DNA of 64,000 nucleotides. Source: Bosea sp. NBC_00550. Its GTDB lineage: Bacteria; Pseudomonadota; Alphaproteobacteria; Rhizobiales; Beijerinckiaceae. Made by a program: the position numbers and the translations under genes. The DNA is taken from positions 124,001 to 188,000 of the forward strand of contig NZ_CP102772.1 in NCBI RefSeq assembly GCF_026020075.1, written 5' to 3'. Numbering within the stretch: position 1 is the stretch's first letter; each line of letters starts with the position of its first letter. A model generated the notes under the pieces. That model was not told the DNA's origin. It made no database searches and worked only from the letters and a program-made list of their open reading frames with translations. This document shows positions 50,921 through 58,982 of this stretch, piece after piece.

Positions 50921-53218
50921 CTACGCCGCCTGCGCGGTGACGCGGCCGGCGCCGCCGTCGAGCGGCAGATGGACCATGACGATGGTGCCGGCGCCCATGG
51001 CCGAGCGCAGCCTGAGCGAGCCGCCATGCAGTTCGGCGAGCGAGCGGGCGATGGCAAGGCCGAGGCCCGAGCCCTTGTAGCTGCGCACCAGATCGCCCTC
51101 GACCTGCTCGAACGGCCGGCCGACGCGGTCGATCTTCTCCTTGGGGATGCCGATGCCGGTATCCTCGATGAAGATGTTGAGCGCACCGGGGACATGGCGC
51201 GTGCGCACCGCGATCCGCCCGCCTTCCGGCGTGAACTTGGCGGCGTTGTCGAGCAGGTTGCCGAGGATCTGGTAGAGCGCGTGCGGGTCGGCCTCGATAT
51301 GGGTGTCGAACGGGCCTTCGAGGCTGAGGACGAGTTGCTTGCGCTCGATCTCCGGCTGCAGCTTGCGCAGTGCCTGGTCCAGCACCGGGCCGATGACGAT
51401 CTCGCTCTTCTCGAGCCGCATCTTGCCGGATTCGATGCGCGACATGTCGAGGATGTCGTCGATGATGCCGAGCAGGTAGCCGCCGCTGGAGCGGATGTCG
51501 CGGACGTAGTCGGTGTACTTGTCACCGAGCGGGCCGAACATGCCGTTCTCCATGATCTCGGAGAAGCCGATGATCGCGTTGAGCGGCGTCCGCAGCTCAT
51601 GGCTCATATTGGCGAGGAATTCGGACTTGGCGCGGTTGGCGCTCTCGGCGACAGCCTTCTGCTCCAGATAGCGCTCGGCAAGCTCGGCGAGCTGCTGGGC
51701 CTGGGCTTCCAGCTTCTGGCGCGAGGCCTTGAGGTCGGTGACGTGCATCAGGAGCTGGTGCTCGGACTGGGTGAGCCGCTCTTCCTGCTGCTTCAGCTTG
51801 GTGATGTCGGTGCCGACGGAGACCGAGCCGCCATCCTTGGTGCGGCGGCCGTTGATCTGGAGCCAGCGGCCGTCCGAGAGGCGCGCCTCGTAGGAGGTGG
51901 CGCCGGCGCCGCCGCGCTGGACCCGCATCGGCTCCTCGTCGATCTGCGGCTGGGCCGAGCGTGCCATGATCTCGTCATAGCTCGTGCCGGATTGCAGCGC
52001 CTCGGCGGGCAGCTGGTGGAGCTGCTGGTACTTGGCGTTGCAGAGCACGAGCCGGTTGTCGGCATCCCAGAGCACGAAGGCCTCCGAGATCGCCTCGACC
52101 GCATCGCGCAGGCGGGCATCGGCGGTGGCGGTGCGCTCGGCCATGCGGCGCTGCTCGGAGATGTCGACGACGATGCCGACGAGGTGTCGCGAGCGGGTGC
52201 GGCGGTCGATCACCAGCTCGGCACGGGCCTTGAGCCAGAGCCACTCGCCCGAGACGGCGCGGACCCGGAATTCCTGATCGAGATGGCTGGCCTCGCCGCG
52301 GCTCACGGCGTCGGCGAGGGCGTAGAGATCGACATCATCATTATGGATGAAGCTGCTGACCTCGCCGAAGGACATGTACTCGCCGGCGCGGTCGTAGCCG
52401 AGCAAGGCATACATCGAATCCGACCAGTAGATGCGGCCCCGCGCGAGATCCCAGTCCCAGAGGCCGCAATGGCCGCGGTTGAGGGCGGTGTCGATGCGTT
52501 CGCGCACGCAGTCGCAATCCTCGTCGGCCGCGCTGGCGCGCTTCGACTGGAGCATGAAGGCGACGGTGATGACGCCGAGGACGAGCCCGGCGGCGCCGAA
52601 CAGGATGGAGAGACCGGAGCGGCGAACCTGCCAGACCGAGAGCGCGCGGGAAACCGGCTGCATCACCGCGACCTGGCCGAGCGGGGCGGCGAGGTTGCGC
52701 ACGCTGGCTAAGACATCGGCGCCGTTCGGAAGGGTGATGCGCATCACGCCGGCCCGGTCGCCGAAGACCGTGAGCGGCTGGGTCTGGCCGAGGAAGTCGG
52801 TGAGCGTGCGCTGCGTCTGGCCGATCACCGGCTCGCTGGCGACAACGCGACCGTCGGCGCCGCTGACATGGACGATGCGGCCATGGGCGGCGAGGTGCCG
52901 GGCGGTGAGGGCTGCGAGTACGGTCGCCGGCTCCTTGCCGGCCAGCGTCGCATTGTCGAGTTCGCGGGCGACCAGCGCGGAGACCAGGTCCATGTCGCCG
53001 GCCGCGTCGACGAGGGCGTCGTCGCGCATGGCGGATGTCTGGATGATCGCGCCCGCCCCGAGGATGACGAGGAAAATCCCGACGAGCACGGGGATGGCTG
53101 TCCGAAATGTGGGCTCGAAGCTTTCGAACCGCTGATACAACGGATGCGTCAGCGATCTCGCCACGCCCAGAATCGTATCGGCGCGCACGGATGCGCAATC
53201 CGCGTTGGCACGCGACAT
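50921..53218 (-). CDS. pleC: PleC-like PAS sensor histidine kinase
   Basis: A 765-residue membrane kinase. The first helix (AIPVLVGIFLVILGAGAI) and a second near 220-240 (SILFGAAGLVLGVITVAFML) enclose a periplasmic domain. Two PAS domains follow (about 265-375 with WDWDLARGRIYWSDSMYALL, and about 390-500 with ISEAFVLWDADNRLVLCNAK), then a coiled coil. The phosphoacceptor is NMSHELRTPLNAIIGFSEIM, and the ATPase domain has ILGNLLDNAAKFTPEGG and GSGLGLAIARSLAELHGG. Its place between glnE and pepN and its domain order match PleC, which controls DivK and cell polarity in alphaproteobacteria. AAGGGGG precedes the chosen ATG. Confidence 0.75.
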   Translation of the reverse strand: MSRANADCASVRADTILGVARSLTHPLYQRFESFEPTFRTAIPVLVGIFLVILGAGAIIQTSAMRDDALVDAAGDMDLVSALVARELDNATLAGKEPATVLAALTARHLAAHGRIVHVSGADGRVVASEPVIGQTQRTLTDFLGQTQPLTVFGDRAGVMRITLPNGADVLASVRNLAAPLGQVAVMQPVSRALSVWQVRRSGLSILFGAAGLVLGVITVAFMLQSKRASAADEDCDCVRERIDTALNRGHCGLWDWDLARGRIYWSDSMYALLGYDRAGEYMSFGEVSSFIHNDDVDLYALADAVSRGEASHLDQEFRVRAVSGEWLWLKARAELVIDRRTRSRHLVGIVVDISEQRRMAERTATADARLRDAVEAISEAFVLWDADNRLVLCNAKYQQLHQLPAEALQSGTSYDEIMARSAQPQIDEEPMRVQRGGAGATSYEARLSDGRWLQINGRRTKDGGSVSVGTDITKLKQQEERLTQSEHQLLMHVTDLKASRQKLEAQAQQLAELAERYLEQKAVAESANRAKSEFLANMSHELRTPLNAIIGFSEIMENGMFGPLGDKYTDYVRDIRSSGGYLLGIIDDILDMSRIESGKMRLEKSEIVIGPVLDQALRKLQPEIERKQLVLSLEGPFDTHIEADPHALYQILGNLLDNAAKFTPEGGRIAVRTRHVPGALNIFIEDTGIGIPKEKIDRVGRPFEQVEGDLVRSYKGSGLGLAIARSLAELHGGSLRLRSAMGAGTIVMVHLPLDGGAGRVTAQAA

Positions 53219-53390
53219 GCCCGTCCCCCTTCGGAAATCGATTACCGTCAGTAAGATCGGGAGACGTGCCGCATCCCCGCGAATCACTGTCAGTTGAATC
53301 CGAGAGTCCTGTTTTGTCTAGCCCTGAGTTGAGTCAGGGGCTCAGAATTCTCCTTTAGGTTGTGGCGTTTATCCGATGAATCCTGTGCGG

Positions 53391-53405
53391 GTAATGAAAC
53401 GTTAA
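53391..53405 (-). promoter_or_regulatory. Possible CtrA-type box upstream of pleC
   Basis: On the minus strand the sequence reads TTAA, 7 bp, TTAC, one base from the TTAA-N7-TTAA CtrA box. It is about 175 bp before the pleC-like start. CtrA control of a cell-cycle kinase is plausible, but one short match proves little. Confidence 0.3.
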
Positions 53406-53445
53406 TGTTTTGGACAGGTCGGTATTAACCATTGGGGAGAACGGC

Positions 53446-56091
53446 TCAGGCGAGTGCTCTTTCCGCGATGTCGGCGACGTCTCGAGACAGGTTCGGCATC
53501 CGCGCGACGGTGCTCAAGGCCTCCCGCGCGAGCCGCTTGCGGCCGGGCTCCAGCATGCGCCAGCTCTTGAACGAGCCGAGCAGGCGCGAGGCGACCTGCG
53601 GGTTCGTCTTGTCGAGCGCGATGACGATGTCGGAGACGAAGCCGTAGCCCTCGCCATCGGCCCGGTTGAACTGGGTGAGGTTGGCCGCGAAGCCGCCGAT
53701 CAGCGCCCTGACCCGGTTCGGGTTGCCGAGCGAGAAGGCGGGATGCTGCATCAGCCGCTTCACCCGTTCCAACGTTTCCGGCTCCGGGATCAGTGCCTGC
53801 GCCATCAGCCATTTGTCGAGGACGAGCGGCTCGCGGGCATAGGCTTCCGCGAAGCGGGCAATGAGTGCCTCGCGACGCTCGCCGGGGATCAGCGTCATCG
53901 CCGCGAGCGCCGCCAGCCGGTCGGTCAGATTGTCGGCCGTGGCGAACTGCTCCTCGCAGAGGCCGGCGCCCTCGGCAGGGGCTGCGAGCGCCGCCAGCCC
54001 GAGCAATTCATTGCGCAGGGCGCGCCGCCCGGCGGAGGCGGCATCGGGCCGGTAGGCGCCGCTTGTCGCCAGCGCCGCGCGCAGGCCCGGGAGATTGCCG
54101 AGCAGCGTCTTGCCGATGGCGCCCGAGAGACTGCGATGGGCGGCGAAGATCGCGTCCGGATCGACATCGCCGCCGATCTCGCGCGCGATGTCGGCCGGGG
54201 CGGGCAGGCGCAGCACCTGCGCGGCGAAAGCCGGATCGGTCAGCGCATCGGCCTTCACGAAGCCGTCGAGCGCCCGGCCGAGCTCGGCAGCCGTGGCGGT
54301 CAGGGCATTCCGATCCGCGCCGGGCTTGCCGGCGGCGGCGAGCGCGCGGGTGGCGACCGTCTGCAGCGACTGCCAGCGGTTGAAGGAATCGCTGTCGGCC
54401 GAGAACAGCCGCAGCAATTCGGCATCGGACAGGTCGAGATCGAGCCGCGCCGGTGCCGAGAATCCGCGCATCAGCGAGGGGATCGGCGCTTCCGCCACAT
54501 CCTCGAAGCTGATCGAGAGGGAGCTGGTGTCGAGCACGATGAGGCCATCGCCGGCATAGGCGTTCGAGCTCGTCTTCAACGACAGGTCGCCATGCGATCC
54601 GACGAGGCCGAGCTTGATCGGCAGGACGACGGGCCGCTTCTCGGATTGGCCGGGCGTTGGCGGCGTGCTCTGCGCCAGCTCGAGCGTATAGCGTCTGGCG
54701 GCGGCATCGTAGCGGCCCGACGCGACGACGGTCGGCGTGCCGGCCTGCTCATACCAGCGGGCAAAATGGGAGAGATCCCTGCCGGAGCTCTCGGCGAAAC
54801 AGGCGAGAAACTCCTCGATCGTCGCGGCGGTGCCGTCGCAGCGCTCGAAATAGAGGTCCATGCCCTGTCTGAAGGCCTCGTCGCCGATCAGGACCTTCAG
54901 CATGCGGATGACCTCCGCGCCCTTCTCGTAGACCGTCGGCGTGTAGAAGTTGTTGATTTCCTTGTAGGCGCGCGGCCGGACAGGATGGGCGAGGGGGCCT
55001 GCATCCTCCGAGAACTGGGTCGAGCGCAGCGTGCGGACATCGGCGATGCGCTTCACCGGGCGCGAGCGCTCATCCGCCGAGAATTCCTGGTCGCGGAAGA
55101 CCGTGAGCCCTTCCTTCAGGCAGAGCTGGAACCAGTCGCGGCAGGTGATGCGGTTGCCGGTCCAGTTGTGGAAATACTCATGCGCGATGATCGCCTCGAT
55201 CGAGGCATAGTCGCCATCGGTCGCGGTCTGCGGATCGGCGAGCACGTATTTGTCGTTGAAGATGTTGAGGCCCTTGTTCTCCATCGCCCCCATGTTGAAG
55301 TCGGACACGGCGACGACGTTGAACACGTCGAGATCGTAGTTGCGGCCGAAGACCTGCTCGTCCCAGCGCATGCAGCGCACCAGCGAGTCGAGCGCCCAGC
55401 CGGCCCGCTCCGCCTTGCCGGGCTCGACATAGACGGCGAGCTCGACCTTGTTGCCCTCGGCGGTGACATAGTCCTGCCGGACATGGTCGAGCGCACCGCC
55501 GACCAGCGCGAAGAGATAGGCCGGCTTCGGGTGCGGATCGTGCCAGACCGCGAAATGCCGGTCGCTGCCGGGCACTTCCCCGGTCGCGACCAGATTGCCG
55601 TTCGAGAGCAGGACAGGCGCCTCCGCCTTCTCCGCTTCCAGCCTGACCGTGTAGACGCTCATTACGTCGGGCCGGTCGAGGAAATAGCTGATGCGGCGGA
55701 AGCCATCCGCCTCGCATTGCGTGCAGTAGACCCGCGAGGAGCGATAAAGCCCCATCAGCTTGGTGTTGGCGGAGGGGTCGATCTCCGTCTCGATCGTCAG
55801 TGTGAAGTCATGCTGCGGCGGGGCGGGGATCGTCAGCGCCTGCGCCGTCACCGTATAGGCGGATGCGTCGAGCGGCTTCCCGTCGAGGCTGAGCGATGTC
55901 AGCTTGAGCTCGTCACCGTCGAGCACCAGCGGCGGGCCAGGCCGGCCCGCCGGATTGGGGCGCAGGGTCAGCAGGGCGCGCACGCGCGTCTTCTGCGGGT
56001 GAAGGCTGAAGTCGAGATCGACCGTGTCGATCAGCCAGTCGGAGGGACGGTAATCCTCGAGGCGGATCAGCGGAGCATCTTCGGTACGCAT
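53446..56091 (-). CDS. pepN: Aminopeptidase N (M1 family)
   Basis: An 881-residue zinc aminopeptidase that trims N-terminal residues from peptides. The exopeptidase motif is NMGAMENKGLNIF. The zinc site is HEYFHNWTGNRITC (HExxH) with the third Glu about 18 residues later (LKEGLTVFRDQEF). The N-terminal domain (IRLEDYRPSDWLIDTVDLDF) and the C-terminal helical superhelix typical of PepN are both present. It ends 227 bp before pleC. The ATG at 56091 gives the normal N-terminus MRTEDAPLIRLEDY. Confidence 0.95.
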   Translation of the reverse strand: MRTEDAPLIRLEDYRPSDWLIDTVDLDFSLHPQKTRVRALLTLRPNPAGRPGPPLVLDGDELKLTSLSLDGKPLDASAYTVTAQALTIPAPPQHDFTLTIETEIDPSANTKLMGLYRSSRVYCTQCEADGFRRISYFLDRPDVMSVYTVRLEAEKAEAPVLLSNGNLVATGEVPGSDRHFAVWHDPHPKPAYLFALVGGALDHVRQDYVTAEGNKVELAVYVEPGKAERAGWALDSLVRCMRWDEQVFGRNYDLDVFNVVAVSDFNMGAMENKGLNIFNDKYVLADPQTATDGDYASIEAIIAHEYFHNWTGNRITCRDWFQLCLKEGLTVFRDQEFSADERSRPVKRIADVRTLRSTQFSEDAGPLAHPVRPRAYKEINNFYTPTVYEKGAEVIRMLKVLIGDEAFRQGMDLYFERCDGTAATIEEFLACFAESSGRDLSHFARWYEQAGTPTVVASGRYDAAARRYTLELAQSTPPTPGQSEKRPVVLPIKLGLVGSHGDLSLKTSSNAYAGDGLIVLDTSSLSISFEDVAEAPIPSLMRGFSAPARLDLDLSDAELLRLFSADSDSFNRWQSLQTVATRALAAAGKPGADRNALTATAAELGRALDGFVKADALTDPAFAAQVLRLPAPADIAREIGGDVDPDAIFAAHRSLSGAIGKTLLGNLPGLRAALATSGAYRPDAASAGRRALRNELLGLAALAAPAEGAGLCEEQFATADNLTDRLAALAAMTLIPGERREALIARFAEAYAREPLVLDKWLMAQALIPEPETLERVKRLMQHPAFSLGNPNRVRALIGGFAANLTQFNRADGEGYGFVSDIVIALDKTNPQVASRLLGSFKSWRMLEPGRKRLAREALSTVARMPNLSRDVADIAERALA

Positions 56092-56160
56092 GGAAACCCT
56101 GATGGCGAAGGTCAGGGGGCGTTTCTAGAGCATGCCGGCTTGGGATGGAAACACGGCCGT

Positions 56161-56260
56161 ATGCTCGGGCCTGACCCGAGCATCTCCTGACGAAAAAGAC
56201 TCCAGCGCCTCGTCCGGCCAGAGATACTCTGATCTGCGCTTCGCTCCGCCCGAGAATGAC
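56161..56260. repeat. REP-like element, family B
   Basis: It begins with the short palindromic hairpin ATGCTCGGGC...GCCTGACCCGAGCAT (56161-56183) and ends CGCCCGAGAATGAC (56247-56260). The core is more diverged than the other two copies. It lies between pepN and the metal transporter gene. Confidence 0.75.
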
Positions 56261-56272
56261 GGCGGGAACGCC

Positions 56273-57718
56273 TTAAGCCCCGGCCAGAACCGCCGGCTCC
56301 GCATGGCTCACCAGCCTGCAGACCTGGGGGCGGGCGATGCGCACCGCTCTTTCGATCGCATCGACGGCAGCATGCACGGAGGCGACGTCGAGTGCCGGGT
56401 CGACCCGGCAATGGTAGTTCACGACGAGCCCCTTGGCAGTCTGGCGCACGCGAACGCTGTGGATGTCGTGGATCGGCCCGGCGAGCTTCGCCGCTTCGCC
56501 CGCAAGAGCCTTGCCGATATCCTCGACCGTCTCCCAGGCCGCGTTGTGGCCGGCCGGCTGGCCGGTCTCCATCGGCTCGATATGGGTCTCGACCTCGGTC
56601 TCGCCGCCGAATTCGGCCCGGATCGCATTCTCCAGCCGCGTCGCGACCTCGTGTGCCTCGCCGAGCGGCAGGGTCGCGTCGACTTCCATGTCGAGGCTGA
56701 CCGAGAGCTTGTCGCCGATGCTGTGCACGGTGACGTGGTGCGCCGGGATCTTCAGCTTGAGCGCGATCAGCAGCACGCGCTCGAGCGCGGTCTCGTCATC
56801 GACCTGCACCGGATCGGCCGTGATCGTGATCTCGGAGCCCGGCTCGGCCTTCAGCAATGCGTCGCCAAGCTCGGCCTTGATCGCGGTGACACGCTCCAGC
56901 GGCAGCGTGCGCGAGACGCTGATGCCGATCTCGCCATGGACGCGCCCGCCGGCCGGGCGAACCCTGAGCCAGTTGATGCCGACCACGCCCGGCACGGAGC
57001 GGGCGGCCTCGCGCAGCTTCTCGGTGACGCCTTCAGGCGCCGCGTCCATCAGCGTGTCGAGCACGCGCCGGGCGAGGCGATAGGCCGAGAAGGCGGTATA
57101 GGCGGCGATGGCGAAGGCGGCGGCGGTGTCTGCCCGCTCGAAGCCGTACCAGACGCCGATCAGGCCGGCGAGCACCAGCGCCGAGCCGATGAAATCGGCC
57201 GAGAAATGCGTCGCTTCGGCGGATAGCGCCTCGCTGCCGGTCTCCTTCGCCACCTTGGTCAGCGAGCGCCAGCGGATGGCGTCGACGGTCATCGAGAGCA
57301 GCATCACGCCGATGACCAGCGGGGTCACCGAGACATGCTCGACGATGCCGTTCCACAGCCGGTTGCCGGCCTCCCACAGGATCGCGCCGGCCAGCGTGAA
57401 CAGGATCGCGGTCTCGACCAGCGCGGCAAGAGACTCGACCTTGCCGTGACCGTAATGATGCTCGTCGTCGGCCGGCTTGTCCGAGGCCTGCACGGCGAAC
57501 CAGGTGAACAATGTCGAGCCGACATCGACCAGCCCCTGCAGGGCGTCGGTCAGCAGGGCGAGCGAGCCGGAGATGATGGCGCCGAGGATCTTCGCTGCCG
57601 TCAGCAGGATCGTCGCCATCACCGAGAGGATCGCCGCGCGCTGCTTGATGCGGGCGATCTGGGCGGGCGTGGCGCGCTGAGGCGGCGCCGTCACCGGCCC
57701 GTCTTGCGTTGTCGTCAT
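56273..57718 (-). CDS. Cation diffusion facilitator (CDF) metal exporter with extended cytoplasmic domain
   Basis: A 481-residue CDF-family metal/proton antiporter. Six hydrophobic segments cover about residues 30-205. The residues equivalent to the transport site are LTDALQGLVDVGS in helix 2 and THFSADFIGS in helix 5. The first liganding position is Gln instead of the usual Asp or His. The histidine-containing loop DEHHYGHGKVESLAAL matches YiiP. The cytoplasmic part is about 270 residues, roughly three times the usual, and appears to hold three ferredoxin-like C-terminal modules (see findings). The transported metal is not predictable. Confidence 0.88.
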   Translation of the reverse strand: MTTTQDGPVTAPPQRATPAQIARIKQRAAILSVMATILLTAAKILGAIISGSLALLTDALQGLVDVGSTLFTWFAVQASDKPADDEHHYGHGKVESLAALVETAILFTLAGAILWEAGNRLWNGIVEHVSVTPLVIGVMLLSMTVDAIRWRSLTKVAKETGSEALSAEATHFSADFIGSALVLAGLIGVWYGFERADTAAAFAIAAYTAFSAYRLARRVLDTLMDAAPEGVTEKLREAARSVPGVVGINWLRVRPAGGRVHGEIGISVSRTLPLERVTAIKAELGDALLKAEPGSEITITADPVQVDDETALERVLLIALKLKIPAHHVTVHSIGDKLSVSLDMEVDATLPLGEAHEVATRLENAIRAEFGGETEVETHIEPMETGQPAGHNAAWETVEDIGKALAGEAAKLAGPIHDIHSVRVRQTAKGLVVNYHCRVDPALDVASVHAAVDAIERAVRIARPQVCRLVSHAEPAVLAGA

Positions 57719-57810
57719 GGCTCGTCCTGCTTGCCGTCTCTTGGAACGCCGATGCTCTTGCCTGATTTAGGAAACGGATCAACCCTGCAGCCGCTCAACG
57801 AGGAAACACG

Positions 57811-58260
57811 ATGCGTTATCTCCACACCATGGTGCGCGTGACCGATCTGGATCAGGCGCTGGATTTCTACGTCAACAAGTTCGGGATGGTCGAAACCCGC
57901 CGGATCGAGAACGAGAAGGGCCGTTTCACCCTGGTCTTCCTCGCGGCTTCCGATGATCTCGACGCGGCCCGCGCCGGCGCTTCGCGCGGCCGCCCCACGC
58001 TGGAGCTGACCTATAACTGGGATCCCGAAACCTACACCGGCGGCCGCAATTTCGGCCATCTCGCCTATGAGGTCGACGACATCTACGCGACCTGCGACAA
58101 GCTGATGAAGGCGGGCGTCACGATCAACCGCCCGCCGCGCGACGGCAACATGGCCTTCATCCGCTCGCCCGACAACATCTCGATCGAGCTGCTCCAGAAG
58201 GGCGATGCCAAGGCCCCGGCCGAGCCGTGGCTGAGCATGCCGAATACCGGCGTCTGGTAA
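57811..58260 (+). CDS. gloA: Lactoylglutathione lyase (glyoxalase I)
   Basis: A 149-residue VOC-fold enzyme converting the methylglyoxal-glutathione adduct to S-lactoylglutathione. It shows the family pattern [40 protein letters not shown] (metal Glu and His region), and [20 protein letters not shown] with the C-terminal catalytic Glu. GAGGAAA precedes the start. It is divergent from the CDF gene. Length and motifs match the bacterial type. Confidence 0.93.
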   Translation: MRYLHTMVRVTDLDQALDFYVNKFGMVETRRIENEKGRFTLVFLAASDDLDAARAGASRGRPTLELTYNWDPETYTGGRNFGHLAYEVDDIYATCDKLMKAGVTINRPPRDGNMAFIRSPDNISIELLQKGDAKAPAEPWLSMPNTGVW

Positions 58261-58288
58261 GGCCAAACCGGCATTTGGTCCGCGATAG

Positions 58289-58321
58289 CCTCCATGATAT
58301 CATCAGGTGATATCATGGAGG
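58289..58321. promoter_or_regulatory. VapBC operator: perfect 14 bp inverted repeat
   Basis: CCTCCATGATATCA (58289-58302) and TGATATCATGGAGG (58308-58321) form a perfect inverted repeat with a 5 bp spacer. The right arm contains the Shine-Dalgarno GGAGG of vapB. Binding of the VapBC complex here would block both transcription and, in the RNA, ribosome access. Confidence 0.75.
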
Positions 58322-58326
58322 CTGCG

Positions 58327-58572
58327 ATGGGTATTCTTGTCCGCGATCCGAACATTGACCGCATGGTCCGCGAGTTGGCGGAGCGCGACGGCATCAGCCT
58401 GCAGGCTGCGATCGGCATGGCCGTGGAGCGCGAGCTGAAGCGCCGCGAGGAGCGGCGCCGGCAGGTCGATGAGGCAACCCGCAAGGCCCAGGAAAGGCTG
58501 GCGGCTTACCCGACTGTGGGCGATGGCCTGACCCATAAGGAATTCTTCGACCGCGAGTACGGTGACGCCTGA
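58327..58572 (+). CDS. vapB: VapB-type antitoxin (PSK/Rv0623-like)
   Basis: An 81-residue antitoxin of the family found ahead of PIN toxins. The N-terminus GILVRDPNIDRMVRELAERD is a ribbon-helix-helix type DNA-binding part. A charged helix follows (ERELKRREERRRQVDEATRK), then the toxin-binding end GLTHKEFFDREYGDA. The ATG at 58327 was chosen because GGAGG lies 5 bp upstream; ATGs at 58294 and 58315 are within the operator. Its stop overlaps the toxin start by 1 bp. Confidence 0.82.
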   Translation: MGILVRDPNIDRMVRELAERDGISLQAAIGMAVERELKRREERRRQVDEATRKAQERLAAYPTVGDGLTHKEFFDREYGDA

Positions 58573-58982
58573 TGTTTCTGGATGCATCCGTCATAGTGGC
58601 GAACTTGCTGGAAGAGTCCGAAGCTCCCTTGATCAGGGCATCGCTCGTCGACGAGAGCGAGGTCGTGACGTCGCCTCTCGCAATATTCGAGGCATCGACG
58701 CGCCTGGCGGCGGTGAAGCGCTTTGGCATCGACGAAGGGTACAGGGTGGTGCGGGACTTTTTGGAGGATGCGAGGATTCGCGTTCTCTCGATCGATGATA
58801 CGGTCGGCCAGATCGCTCATACTTGTGCAGCCGCCTACCACCATTCGACACGCCATCCTGCGCGCCTCAACATGGGCGATTGCTTCGCCTATGCCTCCGC
58901 CCGCGCAGCAGGCCTGAAGCTCGCCTATAAGGGCGACGACTTCGTTCATACCGATATCGAAGGCCAGCGCTTTGGCTCATGA
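58572..58982 (+). CDS. vapC: VapC-type PIN-domain toxin
   Basis: A 136-residue PIN-domain ribonuclease. The four acidic residues of the active site are visible: Asp in MFLDASVIVANL, Glu in LAIFEASTRLAA, Asp in NMGDCFAYASARA and Asp in YKGDDFVHTDI. VapC toxins cut specific RNAs, often tRNA or rRNA; the target cannot be read from the sequence. It overlaps the antitoxin stop by 1 bp and the next gene by 11 bp. Confidence 0.9.
   Translation: MFLDASVIVANLLEESEAPLIRASLVDESEVVTSPLAIFEASTRLAAVKRFGIDEGYRVVRDFLEDARIRVLSIDDTVGQIAHTCAAAYHHSTRHPARLNMGDCFAYASARAAGLKLAYKGDDFVHTDIEGQRFGS

Noticed and set aside
53300..53345. The hairpin CCCTGAGTTGAGTCAGGG upstream of pleC as a terminator for pepN
   Set aside because: The stem is short and no T-run follows it on the minus strand.
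53410..56190. A 926-codon plus-strand frame opposite pepN
   Set aside because: It is antisense to aminopeptidase N with its HEYFHN and GAMEN motifs; the translated shadow has no family features.
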